Made by a program: the position numbers and the translations under genes. DNA of 64,000 nt, from assembly GCA_013041745.1 (NCBI GenBank), contig JABDRN010000055.1, positions 1 to 64,000 on the forward strand. Reading direction: 5' to 3'. The stretch is from Gammaproteobacteria bacterium (GTDB lineage Bacteria > Pseudomonadota > Gammaproteobacteria > SZUA-229). The notes beneath the pieces were generated by a model. The model made no database searches and had not been told where the DNA came from. It saw nothing but the letters and a program-made list of their open reading frames with translations. Below are positions 52,618 through 63,446 of the stretch, piece by piece; the stretch's first letter is position 1; each line of letters opens with the position of its first letter.

Positions 52618-53139
52618 TTAGCCTTTATTCTTTCTTCGTGATTGAAAGAAACTTTGCAGCATCTCCCTGCTCTCTTCTGCCAGCACACCCGATACTACTT
52701 CAAAATCATGATTGTGATCATTGGACTTTAGTAGGTCAAAGGCACCGCCTAATGCGCCTGTACGCGGCTCTGAGGCAGCATAGACAACTTTTGATACACG
52801 CGCATGGATCATCGCACCGACGCACATAGAACAGGGTTCCAGCGTAACGTACATGGTGGTATCGATTAACCGGTAGTTGTTGAGGGATTTACCAGCTTCA
52901 CGCATCGCCATGATCTCGGCGTGTGATGTAGCATCATGACTGCTGATGGGCTGGTTCCAGCCTTCGGCGATCAGCTGGTCATCTTTGACAAGCACGGCAC
53001 CGACAGGAACCTCACCGGCAGCTTCTGCCTTACGGGCAAGCTGCAGTGCTTTTTGCATCCACTTAATGTTGGCTTCTGTACCCATAATAATTAATGAAGT
53101 ATTTTTAATTTGAGTGATGTGATTTTTCATCAGCTGCAA
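52618..53139 (-). CDS. tadA: tRNA adenosine deaminase
   Basis: SHAEIMAMREAGKSLNNYRLIDTTMYVTLEPCSMCVGAMIHARVSKVVYAA. Confidence 0.97.
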   Translation of the reverse strand: MQLMKNHITQIKNTSLIIMGTEANIKWMQKALQLARKAEAAGEVPVGAVLVKDDQLIAEGWNQPISSHDATSHAEIMAMREAGKSLNNYRLIDTTMYVTLEPCSMCVGAMIHARVSKVVYAASEPRTGALGGAFDLLKSNDHNHDFEVVSGVLAEESREMLQSFFQSRRKNKG

Positions 53140-53243
53140 GGCATAAATGAAAATATAAACGGAGCGTACAATTGTACGTGAGTATTATATTTTTATTTAT
53201 AACGCCGCAGATGATGAAAAAGTGCATTAATCAAAATAAAAAT

Positions 53244-54812
53244 TCATTCCCACTCGATAGTAGCAGGCGGCTTACCAGAGATATCGTAGGTAACACGTGA
53301 GATACCATCGACTTCATTGATGATACGTGTTGATACATGACCGAGGAAGTCATATGGCAGATGCGCCCAGCGCGCGGTCATGAAATCGATAGTCTCCACT
53401 GCGCGTAACGCAACGACATAGTCATAACGACGGCCATCACCCATGACGCCGACAGACTTGACCGGGATAAAGACGGTGAAAGCCTGGCTGACCGTGTCAT
53501 ACAGATTGTTCTTGTACAGCTCTTCGATAAAGATGTTATCTGCCAGACGCAACAGGTCGGCATATTCTTTTTTGACCTCACCCAGGATGCGTACACCCAG
53601 ACCCGGGCCCGGGAACGGATGACGGTACACCATGTCGGAAGGCAGGCCGAGCTCGACGCCGATCTTGCGCACTTCATCCTTGAACAGTTCACGCAACGGC
53701 TCGACCAGTTTCAGGCGCATGTCTTCTGGCAGACCACCGACGTTATGGTGTGATTTGATCAGGTGTGAATTTTTACTGTCGGCCGATTCGATCACATCCG
53801 GGTAGATGGTGCCCTGCGCCAGCCAGTTTGCATTGGTCAGTTTGTTTGATTCTTCTTCAAATATCTCGACGAAAACCCGACCGATGATCTTACGTTTTTT
53901 CTCCGGCTCATCGACACCGCTCAACTCATCGAGAAAACGCTGCTCGGCATCGACACGGATGACCCTGACACCCATGTTCTCGGCAAAGGTCGCCATCACC
54001 TGGTCACCCTCACGATAGCGCAGCAGGCCGTTATCGACGAACACGCAGGTCAGCTGATCGCCGATGGCCTGGTGCAGCAAGGCAGCGACTACGGAAGAAT
54101 CAACGCCGCCGGAGAGGCCGAGAACCACCTCGTCACTACCCACCTGCTGGCGGATACGCTCGATATTGTCCTGGATGATATTACCTGCGGTCCAGTCAGC
54201 GGCACAGCCGCAGATATCGTGCGCGAAACGTTCGATGATGCGCTGCCCCTGCTTGGTGTGTGTCACCTCGGGATGAAACTGCAGACCATAAAAACGGCGT
54301 GACTCATCAGCCATGCCCGCGATAGGTGCATTATCAGAGCTGGCGATACAGACGAAATCGTCAGGCAACGCTTCGACCTTGTCACCATGCGACATCCACA
54401 CGTCCAGCATGCCGAAACCATCGGCAGTCACGTGGTCCTCGATGTCCTTTAATAACGCGCTATGATTGCGCGCACGCACCTGCGCATAACCGAACTCGCG
54501 GTGCGTCGATGAACCGACTTTACCGCCCAGCTGTGCTGCCATGGTCTGCATGCCGTAACAGATACCCAGTACAGGCACACCGGCTTCGAAGACATACGGT
54601 GGCGCCACCAGGGTATCGTCAGCTGTAACAGATTCGGGCCCGCCCGACAAGATGATACCGTTAGGGTTAAAAGCCTTGATCTCTTCGCCAGTCATACCCG
54701 TATGATGGACTTCACTATACACCCCAGCCTCACGGACGCGTCTTGCGATCAGCTGGGTATATTGCGATCCGAAGTCGATGATTAGGATACGATCTGAATG
54801 GATGTCATGCAT
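53244..54812 (-). CDS. guaA: GMP synthase
   Basis: [45 protein letters not shown]. Confidence 0.99.
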   Translation of the reverse strand: MHDIHSDRILIIDFGSQYTQLIARRVREAGVYSEVHHTGMTGEEIKAFNPNGIILSGGPESVTADDTLVAPPYVFEAGVPVLGICYGMQTMAAQLGGKVGSSTHREFGYAQVRARNHSALLKDIEDHVTADGFGMLDVWMSHGDKVEALPDDFVCIASSDNAPIAGMADESRRFYGLQFHPEVTHTKQGQRIIERFAHDICGCAADWTAGNIIQDNIERIRQQVGSDEVVLGLSGGVDSSVVAALLHQAIGDQLTCVFVDNGLLRYREGDQVMATFAENMGVRVIRVDAEQRFLDELSGVDEPEKKRKIIGRVFVEIFEEESNKLTNANWLAQGTIYPDVIESADSKNSHLIKSHHNVGGLPEDMRLKLVEPLRELFKDEVRKIGVELGLPSDMVYRHPFPGPGLGVRILGEVKKEYADLLRLADNIFIEELYKNNLYDTVSQAFTVFIPVKSVGVMGDGRRYDYVVALRAVETIDFMTARWAHLPYDFLGHVSTRIINEVDGISRVTYDISGKPPATIEWE

Positions 54813-54872
54813 AGTAATATTTTCGTTCAGTCTATGGTTTTATTTTTAAACGCAAAAAGCACACTCATCCGC

Positions 54873-54941
54873 AAATGAACGCAAAAAACGCAAATATAAA
54901 AAACTTATCAAAGCTCTTCTTTGCGTTTTTTGCGTTCATTT
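54873..54941. repeat. Perfect 22-bp inverted repeat between guaB and guaA
   Basis: AAATGAACGCAAAAAACGCAAA (54873..54894) / TTTGCGTTTTTTGCGTTCATTT (54920..54941). Confidence 0.95.
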
Positions 54942-54978
54942 TTGGACCAATAAAAAGTTTTTTCACTGCCCTGTATTA

Positions 54979-56436
54979 TTAAGAAGAACGGTAATTCGGC
55001 GCTTCTTTGGTGATAGTCACATCGTGTACGTGCGACTCTGACATGCCGGCACCCGAGATGCGGACAAAACCCGGCTTGCTGCGCATCTCATCCATATTTT
55101 CACAGCCGACATAGCCCATGCTTGAGCGCAGGCCGCCCATCATCTGGTGCACGATGGCACCCATCGGTCCCTTGTATGCGACACGGCCTTCGATACCTTC
55201 CGGCACCAGCTTCTCGCTGCCTTCAGAGCTATCCTGAAAATAACGGTCGCTGGACCCCTGTTTCATGGCACCGATCGAGCCCATACCGCGGTAAGACTTG
55301 TAGGAACGCCCCTGGTACAGGATGACATCACCCGGTGCCTCTTCGGTACCGGCCAGCATACCACCGACCATGATGCAGTAACCGCCGGCAACGATGGCTT
55401 TTGCCATATCACCCGAATAACGGATACCACCGTCAGCGATGAGCGGGATACCGGTGCCTTGCAGCGCTTTCGCGACATTGGCTACCGCTGTTATCTGTGG
55501 CACACCGACGCCGGCAACGATCCGCGTGGTACAGATAGAACCGGGACCGATACCGACTTTGACGCCGTCAGCGCCGGCATCGGCCAGGGCTTTTGCCGCC
55601 TCGCCGGTGGCGATATTGCCACCGATAACCTGCACCTCATAATTCTTCTTCACCCAGGCGACGCGATCGAGCACCGCCTGCGAATGGCCATGCGCGGTAT
55701 CGACGACGATGACATCGACGCCGGCATTGACCAGCGCTTCAACACGTTCTTCCGTGCCGGCTCCGGTACCAACTGCTGCACCGGCACGAAGACGGCCATG
55801 ATCATCTTTCGCCGCACTCGGGAAATCGGTCGATTTCTGGATATCTTTTACCGTGATCATGCCGCGTAGCTGGAAAGCATCATTGACTACCAGTACACGT
55901 TCGATACGATGTTCGTGCAACAGCGCCAGCACATCCTCCTTCGAGGCGCCTTCTTTTACCGTTACCAGTTTTTCTTTTGGCGTCATCACGTCGGTAACAG
56001 GCTTGTCCAGACCAGACTCGAAGCGTACATCACGGCTGGTCACCAGGCCGATCAGCTCATCGCCCTTCACTACCGGCATACCCGAAATATTGTACCTCTC
56101 ACGCAATGCCATGACATCACGTATCGTCATATCAGGCGACACCGTCACCGGTTCGGTGATGACACCACTCTCATATTTCTTCACCGTCTTGACTTCGGCT
56201 GCCTGCTCACTGGGTGTCAAATTCTTATGAATAATCCCGAGGCCGCCTTCCTGCGCCAGCGCGATGGCGAGGCGAGATTCAGTCACCGTATCCATAGCGG
56301 CAGACAAGAGAGGTATATTCAGGGCAATATCACGGGTGACTTTGGTTTGCAGTGATACATCTTTAGGCATCACCACCGAGTGCGCAGGAACCAGTAAAAC
56401 ATCATCAAAGGTTAAGGCTTCTTCGATTATTCGCAT
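54979..56436 (-). CDS. guaB: IMP dehydrogenase
   Basis: [34 protein letters not shown]; tandem CBS domains. Confidence 0.99.
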   Translation of the reverse strand: MRIIEEALTFDDVLLVPAHSVVMPKDVSLQTKVTRDIALNIPLLSAAMDTVTESRLAIALAQEGGLGIIHKNLTPSEQAAEVKTVKKYESGVITEPVTVSPDMTIRDVMALRERYNISGMPVVKGDELIGLVTSRDVRFESGLDKPVTDVMTPKEKLVTVKEGASKEDVLALLHEHRIERVLVVNDAFQLRGMITVKDIQKSTDFPSAAKDDHGRLRAGAAVGTGAGTEERVEALVNAGVDVIVVDTAHGHSQAVLDRVAWVKKNYEVQVIGGNIATGEAAKALADAGADGVKVGIGPGSICTTRIVAGVGVPQITAVANVAKALQGTGIPLIADGGIRYSGDMAKAIVAGGYCIMVGGMLAGTEEAPGDVILYQGRSYKSYRGMGSIGAMKQGSSDRYFQDSSEGSEKLVPEGIEGRVAYKGPMGAIVHQMMGGLRSSMGYVGCENMDEMRSKPGFVRISGAGMSESHVHDVTITKEAPNYRSS

Positions 56437-56591
56437 AACAATTCCCGCTTGGATTTGAAAAGCGGCTCATTATAAGCTGTAGCGGCATTTGTAACAACAT
56501 TAGAACGTGTTTATATTTGTAAAAAAATATACAAGATCAGCCTTTTGGGGTATAAATGATCGCTCTCTAAATAAAACCTTCAGGAGAAACT

Positions 56592-56891
56592 ATGAAAATA
56601 AAAAATCTCAGCCTGATCGCTGCTATCAGCGCCTGCATGCTAAGCCCTGTTCTGGCACACGCAGGAAGCTATGAACAAGCGGTGCTCGACGCGACAGCTT
56701 CGATCGATAATGCCAAAAAGCTTAACTACGAATGGCGGGACAGTCGTAAATTGCTGAAAAAAGCTGAAAAGCTAAACAAAGAAGGAAAAACAGACAAAGC
56801 CCTTAATCTGCTAGCAGAAGCAAAAAAACAGGGTGAGATGGCCGTTGTCCAGGCAAAGCTGCAATCCAGCGTAAGCGGACCTTATAACTAA
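56592..56891 (+). CDS. SoxXA-binding-protein-like (SoxK-like) small periplasmic protein
   Basis: Signal peptide; YEWRDSRKLLKKAEKLNKEGKTDKALNLLAEAKKQGEMA pattern. Confidence 0.65.
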   Translation: MKIKNLSLIAAISACMLSPVLAHAGSYEQAVLDATASIDNAKKLNYEWRDSRKLLKKAEKLNKEGKTDKALNLLAEAKKQGEMAVVQAKLQSSVSGPYN

Positions 56892-56918
56892 AAATAAGTG
56901 ATAAGCGACGGCCTGCAT

Positions 56919-56952
56919 TATCCCGCAGAGGGTATGCAGGCCTTTTTTATTC
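56919..56952 (+). terminator. Rho-independent terminator
   Basis: GGCCTGCATtatcccgcagagggtATGCAGGCCTTTTTTAT. Confidence 0.8.
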
Positions 56953-56993
56953 TCAGCCGCCAGATCCATACCAGCGATAAGATATAACCTGCC

Positions 56994-58364
56994 ATGTTCT
57001 CTACCACAGAAAACGATAATGTTTACAGCGTCAGCACGCTCAACCGCACCGTCGCCAGCCTGCTCGAGCACGAGTTCTCATGGATCTGGGTCGAGGGTGA
57101 GATATCCAACCTGGCAAAACCCGCCTCTGGCCACATCTACTTCAGCCTGAAAGACAGTTCTGCACAGGTCAGCTGCGCCATGTTCAAAGGACGCACCCGT
57201 GCGCTCAAATTCCAGCCTGAAAACGGCAACCAGGTACTGCTTCGGGCCAAAGTCAGCCTGTACCAGCCGCGGGGCAATTACCAGCTGATCGTCGACCGTA
57301 TGGAAGAAGCCGGTGACGGTGCGCTTCGCCGCCAGTTCGAAGCACTGAAGATCAAACTGGCGGATGAAGGCCTGTTCGATGAAGCTGGCAAACTGCCGGT
57401 CCCTGAACTGCCAGAATGCATCAGCATCATCACCTCAAAGTCAGGGGCCGCCATCCACGATGTCTTAAGCGTCATCGCCAGGCGGTTTCCCTCGATACCA
57501 GTGAAGATATTCCCGGTGCCGGTACAGGGCGCAGAATCAGCGCCTGCGATCTGTAACGCCATCCAGCTGATCGACCAGGCTGTCGCCAGCGGCGAGCTGT
57601 CCTGCGATGTGATCTTGCTGGTACGAGGCGGCGGTTCACTGGAAGACCTGTGGTCATTCAACGAAGAATCGGTAGCACGCGCCATCGTTGATTGCCGCGT
57701 CCCGATCGTCACTGGTGTCGGCCACGAGACCGACATAACCATCGCCGATTATGTCGCCGATGTGCGCGCTGCCACCCCTACCGCTGCAGCGGAAACAGTC
57801 ACCCCAGACCAGTCTAGCTGGCTGCAGTCATTCGACTGGTACCAGCAGAGGCTGCTGCAGCTGGTTAGCGATAAGATCGAACGGCAGCGGGAAAAAACGC
57901 ACTGGCTGCTGCGCCGGCTGCATCAGCAGCACCCGGAGATACAGCTGTTACGTGACCAGCAGCGAAGCACAGAACTGAGTAAACGCCTGCTCAGGATAAG
58001 CCGGTCGATGCTGGATTCTCGTCACAGCCAGCTGGCCACACTCGATGCAAAACTGGGCGCACACAATCCGCTGCGGCTATTGAAACAGAAGCGGCAGACA
58101 GCGAAATACCTCGGCGCACGATTACAGCAGGCGTCAGCTAATGTGCTGATACAGAAAAAGTCACAGTTGAGCAATGTGGCAAGAACGATGAACGCCATTA
58201 GCCCGTTACAGACCCTGGAGCGTGGTTATTCGATAACCTTAAATGCAGACGGCGAAGCCATCAGCTCGAGCGAACAGGTAAAACAGGACGATATGATCGA
58301 GACACGCCTGCATAGCGGGCGTATCATCAGCAAGGTCAGCTCTTGCATCGAAAACGATTCGTAG
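56994..58364 (+). CDS. xseA: Exodeoxyribonuclease VII large subunit
   Basis: VYSVSTLNRTVASLLEHEFSWIWVEGEISNLAKPASGHIYFSLKD. Confidence 0.98.
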   Translation: MFSTTENDNVYSVSTLNRTVASLLEHEFSWIWVEGEISNLAKPASGHIYFSLKDSSAQVSCAMFKGRTRALKFQPENGNQVLLRAKVSLYQPRGNYQLIVDRMEEAGDGALRRQFEALKIKLADEGLFDEAGKLPVPELPECISIITSKSGAAIHDVLSVIARRFPSIPVKIFPVPVQGAESAPAICNAIQLIDQAVASGELSCDVILLVRGGGSLEDLWSFNEESVARAIVDCRVPIVTGVGHETDITIADYVADVRAATPTAAAETVTPDQSSWLQSFDWYQQRLLQLVSDKIERQREKTHWLLRRLHQQHPEIQLLRDQQRSTELSKRLLRISRSMLDSRHSQLATLDAKLGAHNPLRLLKQKRQTAKYLGARLQQASANVLIQKKSQLSNVARTMNAISPLQTLERGYSITLNADGEAISSSEQVKQDDMIETRLHSGRIISKVSSCIENDS

Positions 58365-58592
58365 CATGCTACAGTCGGCTGCATACAAAATATAAATAGA
58401 CAAGTACTATTTGTTATGAGTGATGTGATCTTTGTCGATGATTAAACAGGATTCGTCATTTTAGCTTTCAGGATAAAGATTTTTTTAATTTGCACTGAGC
58501 GCCAGATTTATGGTAAAAAGTCGCTCGCATTATTTTATCGAAACAACTTTATACAGCTAAGTTGTTGTTTTTAAATACATTTGGAGTTTTAG

Positions 58593-59027
58593 ATGGCAAA
58601 TACAGCGCCAGTCGAACATACCGCTTTCAAGCCGTACAAAGAAAAGAAAGGCGAAGAATATATGAGTGAAGGTCAGCTACAGCATTTCACAGATATACTT
58701 CAAGCATGGAAAGCCGAACTGATGACAGAAGTTGACCGCACTGTGGATCACATGAAGGATGAGGCAGCAAACTTTCCGGATCCTGCCGACCGTGCCACAC
58801 AGGAAGAAGAGTTCAGCCTCGAGTTACGCACACGTGACCGTGAGCGCAAACTGATCAAGAAGATTGATGACACACTGACCCTGATGAGTAATGGTGAATA
58901 CGGCTATTGTGAGACCTGTGGTGTCGAGATCGGCTTGCGCCGTATGGAAGCAAGGCCAACCGCGACACAGTGTATCGACTGCAAGAGCCTCGACGAGATC
59001 AAAGAGAAGCAGACCCGCGGTAAATAA
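58593..59027 (+). CDS. dksA: RNA polymerase-binding protein DksA
   Basis: DPADRATQEEEFSLELRTRDRERKLIKKIDDTL; CETCGVEIGLRRMEARPTATQCIDCK. Confidence 0.98.
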   Translation: MANTAPVEHTAFKPYKEKKGEEYMSEGQLQHFTDILQAWKAELMTEVDRTVDHMKDEAANFPDPADRATQEEEFSLELRTRDRERKLIKKIDDTLTLMSNGEYGYCETCGVEIGLRRMEARPTATQCIDCKSLDEIKEKQTRGK

Positions 59028-59043
59028 GGCAACACTACCTACA

Positions 59044-59078
59044 TTAAAAAAGCCGGGCCAAGCCCGGCTTTTTTAATG
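59044..59078. terminator. Bidirectional-type terminator after dksA
   Basis: TTAAAAAAGCCGGGCCAAGCCCGGCTTTTTTAA. Confidence 0.9.
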
Positions 59079-59105
59079 TTTCACCCAGACAAGCTTACAG
59101 GTCGT

Positions 59106-59624
59106 CTAACTGAACCGTCTTATAGCAGTGACTATCAGCATCAGGAGCAGCCCGTAAGCTGACAGGCTACCACCGCTGGCTTCATCAGAACCTGATTCAG
59201 CAGCGGAACCTGTATCGATAGCAGAAATCATCACTGACAATGTTTCCATCCCGCTTACACCTGGCAGAACACCGCGAGCAACATCGGTAGCGAAACCGCT
59301 AACCTCATTCAGCGTAAACAGGTCACCGACTCTATCCATCACATAGATCACGCCATCTTTGACAGCGATCGCCATGATGTTCTCGACACCTGTTTTACCC
59401 AGTAACATGAGCGCCCCTGTCTGGGTAATGACCGTACCCAGGTAACTGTAAGGGATGCCGGGAAACTGGACACAGATTTCTGATTTTTTACTGTTGTTGT
59501 AGTCATGATCTATTCCCCTGAAAAACATTGATGTTGTGTTTTTCACAGCTGTATCTATATGCGCTGTGTATGAAATAAATTCTGGCCGAGACAGGCTGTT
59601 TTCGACATGGGGTAAAGCCCCCAA
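59106..59624 (-). pseudogene. Remnant of a secreted beta-propeller-like protein with possible GlyGly-CTERM-like tail
   Basis: IMAIAVKDGVIYVMDRVGDLFTLNEV propeller-like; C-terminus ASGGSLSAYGLLLMLIVTAIRRFS; no signal peptide. Confidence 0.4.
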
Positions 59625-59973
59625 GCGATCAGCAAAAATGGTGAAAAAATGTGAACCCGTTCAGGTTTAGTAGATAACGAGAAAAAATCGCAATATAGCA
59701 ACGATCAGACGATATAGAAAACCAGGAACTTGATTGCCCTATTTGGTTGTCAAGCACTCATTATTTAGAATCTAAAGCTAGTCACCGAACCTTAAGAGTC
59801 ATTCGATAACTGTAAAATTATTTTAATTACTGTAAACACATCGTTACACTTGTCCTCAAGCTAAATCTAGCTGTGGCAAATAACTTATTGTTATAAAAAG
59901 CTTCGATATAAACAAGGCATGAATTATGCTTCTATATTTACAAGCCGGACTTTTATAGGTAGAGGTTCCTGTA

Positions 59974-60126
59974 ATGGAGATAGTCATTAAATTGTTTTTG
60001 CTGATCTATTTGTTGATCATTGCGCTAGTGACAATTCTTAGTGTCATCTGGATTTTGACGTCGATATTTACATTCGACAGTGAACAAAAGAACAGTATTG
60101 ATGATAACAGCCGTAAACATGTTTAA
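59974..60126 (+). CDS. 50-aa single-TM small ORF
   Basis: MEIVIKLFLLIYLLIIALVTILSVIWILTSIFTFDSEQKNSIDDNSRKHV. Confidence 0.45.
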   Translation: MEIVIKLFLLIYLLIIALVTILSVIWILTSIFTFDSEQKNSIDDNSRKHV

Positions 60127-60138
60127 GAGGTAGTAAAA

Positions 60139-60306
60139 ATGATTGATTTATTGAAGAAAGGAATACAGATATTTAGTAGTAAACCAACTCAATACGACCG
60201 TTTACACATTAGCGCTGAGAATGAATACCTGGCAATGTGCTGCGGGGCTTTTAACCCGCAATTATTAGCCAAGATTAAAAGAAGTAATGCCAATGAAAAA
60301 CATTAG
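60139..60306 (+). CDS. 55-aa small ORF, hypothetical
   Basis: MIDLLKKGIQIFSSKPTQYDRLHISAENEYLAMCCGAFNPQLLAKIKRSNANEKH; follows the previous ORF by 12 bp. Confidence 0.45.
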   Translation: MIDLLKKGIQIFSSKPTQYDRLHISAENEYLAMCCGAFNPQLLAKIKRSNANEKH

Positions 60307-60414
60307 GATTTACCCGACTGGTTGATTCTAAGTGTAATAATAATTTTTCATAGCAAGTTATCGGCAGTCTTTATGGCTGCTGTTTTTTTTCTAAAAGTTA
60401 TTTATAAAGTCGAG

Positions 60415-60490
60415 TTAAAGGGGACAAAGGGATTAAAAAATGATCCATTTAAAAGTTTGGTAAAAATAACAACCCCTCCGTCTCCTTTAA
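60415..60490. repeat. ~76-bp MITE-like element, copy A
   Basis: TTAAAGGGGACAAAGGGATTAAAAAATGATCC...CCCCTCCGTCTCCTTTAA. Confidence 0.75.
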
Positions 60491-60850
60491 CTGCTGCGAG
60501 TGTATTGGCGACATACTTCATGTAGGCAGACTGAATCGGCCTCGATCAGCAGGTGTTCATCCGGCACCATGCGGGCAACAACTTCGCGCAGAATTCAAAG
60601 CTGACGGAGTGTTTGAATATTAACCAACACCTGCGTTTACATGAGGCTAATACCTGTTGAAGTTCTGGTTAATACTGAGCGAATGCTTTTGTATATTTCT
60701 GATGCTCCCATCTGTATAAAAGAGAGTCCAGTTCTTGCCGAGACATGACACTTAGCTAGACAACATTATTAGCTTTATCCTACTGACAAAAAACAGGTCT
60801 AATAGTATTATTTACGATACTGAATATAGTTGTTAGAGAATACAAGACAC

Positions 60851-60901
60851 GGAAAGTTACTAAGCGGCTCCTCGTGGATGGAGTACCTTAAGTGCTTTTC
60901 C
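60851..60901 (+). other. Imperfect long hairpin in the leader of ORF 60919
   Basis: GGAAAGTTACTAAGCGGCTCCTCGTGGATGGAGTACCTTAAGTGCTTTTCC. Confidence 0.45.
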
Positions 60902-60918
60902 ATTTATAGGTAAATATT

Positions 60919-61128
60919 ATGGGTAGTTCTGGCTCAATAGAAATAAAAATATATGAAAAAATTGTAGAGCACGCAAAAGGATATAAAACTCGGGTTCAAC
61001 TGAATGCAGTTATTGACGCTTTAGATCATGCTTCATTGAACCCTAGCGTCGCAAGAGATTCAAACGAACTCCAACTCGAAATAGACAAGCTTCGAAAAAT
61101 ACTTAACAGCTTACCCCAAGACGCATAA
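60919..61128 (+). CDS. Hypothetical small protein
   Basis: Supplied 69-aa ORF with ATG and upstream aggtaaat; no recognised family. Confidence 0.45.
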   Translation: MGSSGSIEIKIYEKIVEHAKGYKTRVQLNAVIDALDHASLNPSVARDSNELQLEIDKLRKILNSLPQDA

Positions 61129-61213
61129 TTAGGCGTTAGCGTTAAATAAGAAAGAAATAGCCTAAATGCCCGCTATCGATGGTGACCTTGAATTAAAGGG
61201 GATCGAGGGATAA

Positions 61214-61288
61214 TTAAAGGGGACGGAGGGATTAAAAAGTGATCAATTTCAAAGTGTGATTAAATAATAATCCCTCCGCCCCCTTTAA
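61214..61288. repeat. ~75-bp MITE-like element, copy B
   Basis: TTAAAGGGGACGGAGGGATTAAAAAGTGATC...AATCCCTCCGCCCCCTTTAA. Confidence 0.8.
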
Positions 61289-61462
61289 CTTGGTTGCTCC
61301 AGCGTACAAAAACGCAACCACCTTTAACCGTAATAGAAAATGTTGAACGTCTTGGCTGATAGCTGATGATGGCCATATCCCTGGCCGAAAATCATACATT
61401 TCACACTTCACCATAAGCTAACGATTTAAAGCGAACAATTGGTGTTAATTATTACTTAAATA

Positions 61463-61492
61463 AAAAGCGAGCTGTAAAAACAGCTCGCTCTT
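61463..61492 (-). terminator. Terminator of the DUF5666-like gene
   Basis: GAGCGAGCTGTTTTTACAGCTCGCTTTTT on the minus strand. Confidence 0.8.
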
Positions 61493-61519
61493 CAATGTGG
61501 CATGTAACTATCAAGTTAT

Positions 61520-62941
61520 TTAATCAACTTCAACCTCATCTGCCGTACCATCGGCACCATTATCTTTAATGCTCACGCTGACTCCGGCAACTAATCCCGT
61601 TTTATCCGGATCATAGGTCGTCCCAGGGTTAACGGTAAAAGTGACACCGAGCACGGTAATATCTGAATTATCATTAAAACTATCGAGCGTACCTTCTAAC
61701 TCGTATGAGCTACATCCGGTGCCTTTATCTTCGATCTCGATCAGGCCGGCAATATAATCACCATTAGCATCTTTGCTGAATTTGATTTCAACACAGTCAC
61801 CGCTAAGAACATCGGTTAAGTCAAATGTACTGGCCGTACTATCACCAGAAAACATGGCCATGTCGGGCGTATCATTAAACTTGATGGTCAATGGGCCACC
61901 GCTAGTTCCTGTGAAGCCGCACTCTACGGAACCGACTTTAGGTTTGGTCTCATCGGGAATGATCGCATTGTTGCTGACCATACACTTGACTTCCATATCT
62001 TCGTCTTCATCCTCGCATTCCCTGACGACCAGTATGCCCGTATCCGCATCATAGTTACCCTCTGCTTCGACGAGTAAACCGGTCAGGCCACTACAGGTAG
62101 ATGCGTTGCTGATATCGACATCAGTGTTAGCGATGGAGAAGCCTGTCGGGCTATCGCTATTCGTGGACAATATGCCGGTGATCTCTGCTTCGGAATCACT
62201 ATAAAAATCATCCTCATCCTCGATCTCAGAGCTGGTCGCAATGAATACGCCGGCAATGTAACTGCCTTCGAGCTCGACAAAGTCGCCTACCGCTGGAAGC
62301 AGGCTGAGCGCACTACCGTCAACATCTATCGTACCGCCGCTCTTTAGTATTAACGGGAAACCGGTGCCATTGATGGTACCTACCGTACCTTCCACTTCAT
62401 GCTCGCTGTCATCCTGTTTTTCAACATAACTAGCCAGCAAACTACCGTCCTGCTGCCATTCACCACTGATCTCGATATTTGCACCATCGAGTTCAGCAAT
62501 GCTCGGCGGTGTAATAGTAAAGTCATCCCACTGCGTGTTACCACTGCTGGTGATAACCGTTACACCGAAGACATCAAAGCTATAGTCGCCTTTATCACCA
62601 GTGACACTACCGCTCGTCACCGCCCCTTCCAGTTCATCATCATATTTTAATGAGGTTACAGCGCCATTGGCATCCGTTTGCAGGGTGACATGCATGCCGG
62701 TATAAAGACTGTCTTCACAGACACCGGCGACTACCATGTCATCGACTTCACAGTCGGAAAGCCCATCTGTTTCGTACTCTACCCCGTTATCCATAATGAT
62801 ACTGCCGAATCCGGCGATGGTGCCAACCACGGTACTGCCGGAAGTATCAGTGGCTGAAGTGTCGCTGCCACTGCTGCATGAAACGAGCCCGGTGATCGCC
62901 AAAGTGCTAAGGATCGCACCTGTGATGATTGATAATTTCAT
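61520..62941 (-). CDS. DUF5666-like repeat lipoprotein
   Basis: Lipobox LAITGLVSCSSG; GTIAGFGSIIMDNGVEYETDG and repeated VxGTIxxxNG... beta units; very acidic. Confidence 0.75.
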   Translation of the reverse strand: MKLSIITGAILSTLAITGLVSCSSGSDTSATDTSGSTVVGTIAGFGSIIMDNGVEYETDGLSDCEVDDMVVAGVCEDSLYTGMHVTLQTDANGAVTSLKYDDELEGAVTSGSVTGDKGDYSFDVFGVTVITSSGNTQWDDFTITPPSIAELDGANIEISGEWQQDGSLLASYVEKQDDSEHEVEGTVGTINGTGFPLILKSGGTIDVDGSALSLLPAVGDFVELEGSYIAGVFIATSSEIEDEDDFYSDSEAEITGILSTNSDSPTGFSIANTDVDISNASTCSGLTGLLVEAEGNYDADTGILVVRECEDEDEDMEVKCMVSNNAIIPDETKPKVGSVECGFTGTSGGPLTIKFNDTPDMAMFSGDSTASTFDLTDVLSGDCVEIKFSKDANGDYIAGLIEIEDKGTGCSSYELEGTLDSFNDNSDITVLGVTFTVNPGTTYDPDKTGLVAGVSVSIKDNGADGTADEVEVD

Positions 62942-63446
62942 AAATTTTCCTCTGCTTATTTAGTCTGTCTTAACTGTTTAACGTTTACCTGTTTAAAAAG
63001 GTTCCACTGAAAATAATTTTTTTCCTGGGCAAGTTATCTCCCAGTGATAGGTGGCCGGTTATAGCGGCCAGTCGCTTGATTTTTGCCGGGATTTAAGGTC
63101 TGGCTGCCTGGCTGCAGGCCTTATTATTTTTTCGTATATGCTGCTCAATTCGGTGTATCGCTAATAGATGACGCTTTCTTAACAGCCTGTGACAGAAAAC
63201 TGACATTTTCCATCGGCTTGCTTCACATACAGGCGCACATCCACTCCCATAATCTATGATAGCCAGTCATCAGTAATCGCGTCGAAACGCCGCTATGAAT
63301 GGCTTTTTGTGACTATTTGAGTTTGTAGACGCCTTGAAATGAAACTGGATTGAACAGCGGGGAAGATGGCGATCAATCTGGCGTGTATCTTGCAATATTA
63401 AAGTTAAAGAATTTTTAAAAATATAAAGAAGTAAAGGAGTATTACA

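Noticed and set aside
55147-55869. 240-aa plus-strand ORF
   Set aside because: Fully antisense to guaB; His/Asp/Arg-rich composition typical of an antisense shadow frame.
60530-60620. Possible coding relic (ILREVVARMVPDEHLLIEADS on the minus strand)
   Set aside because: Too short to assign to a family with confidence; noted only as possible decay within the accessory pocket.
61126-61170. ttaggcgttagcg resembling an integron attC end
   Set aside because: Only one core-like site; no paired R''/L'' arms at a sensible distance and no integrase.
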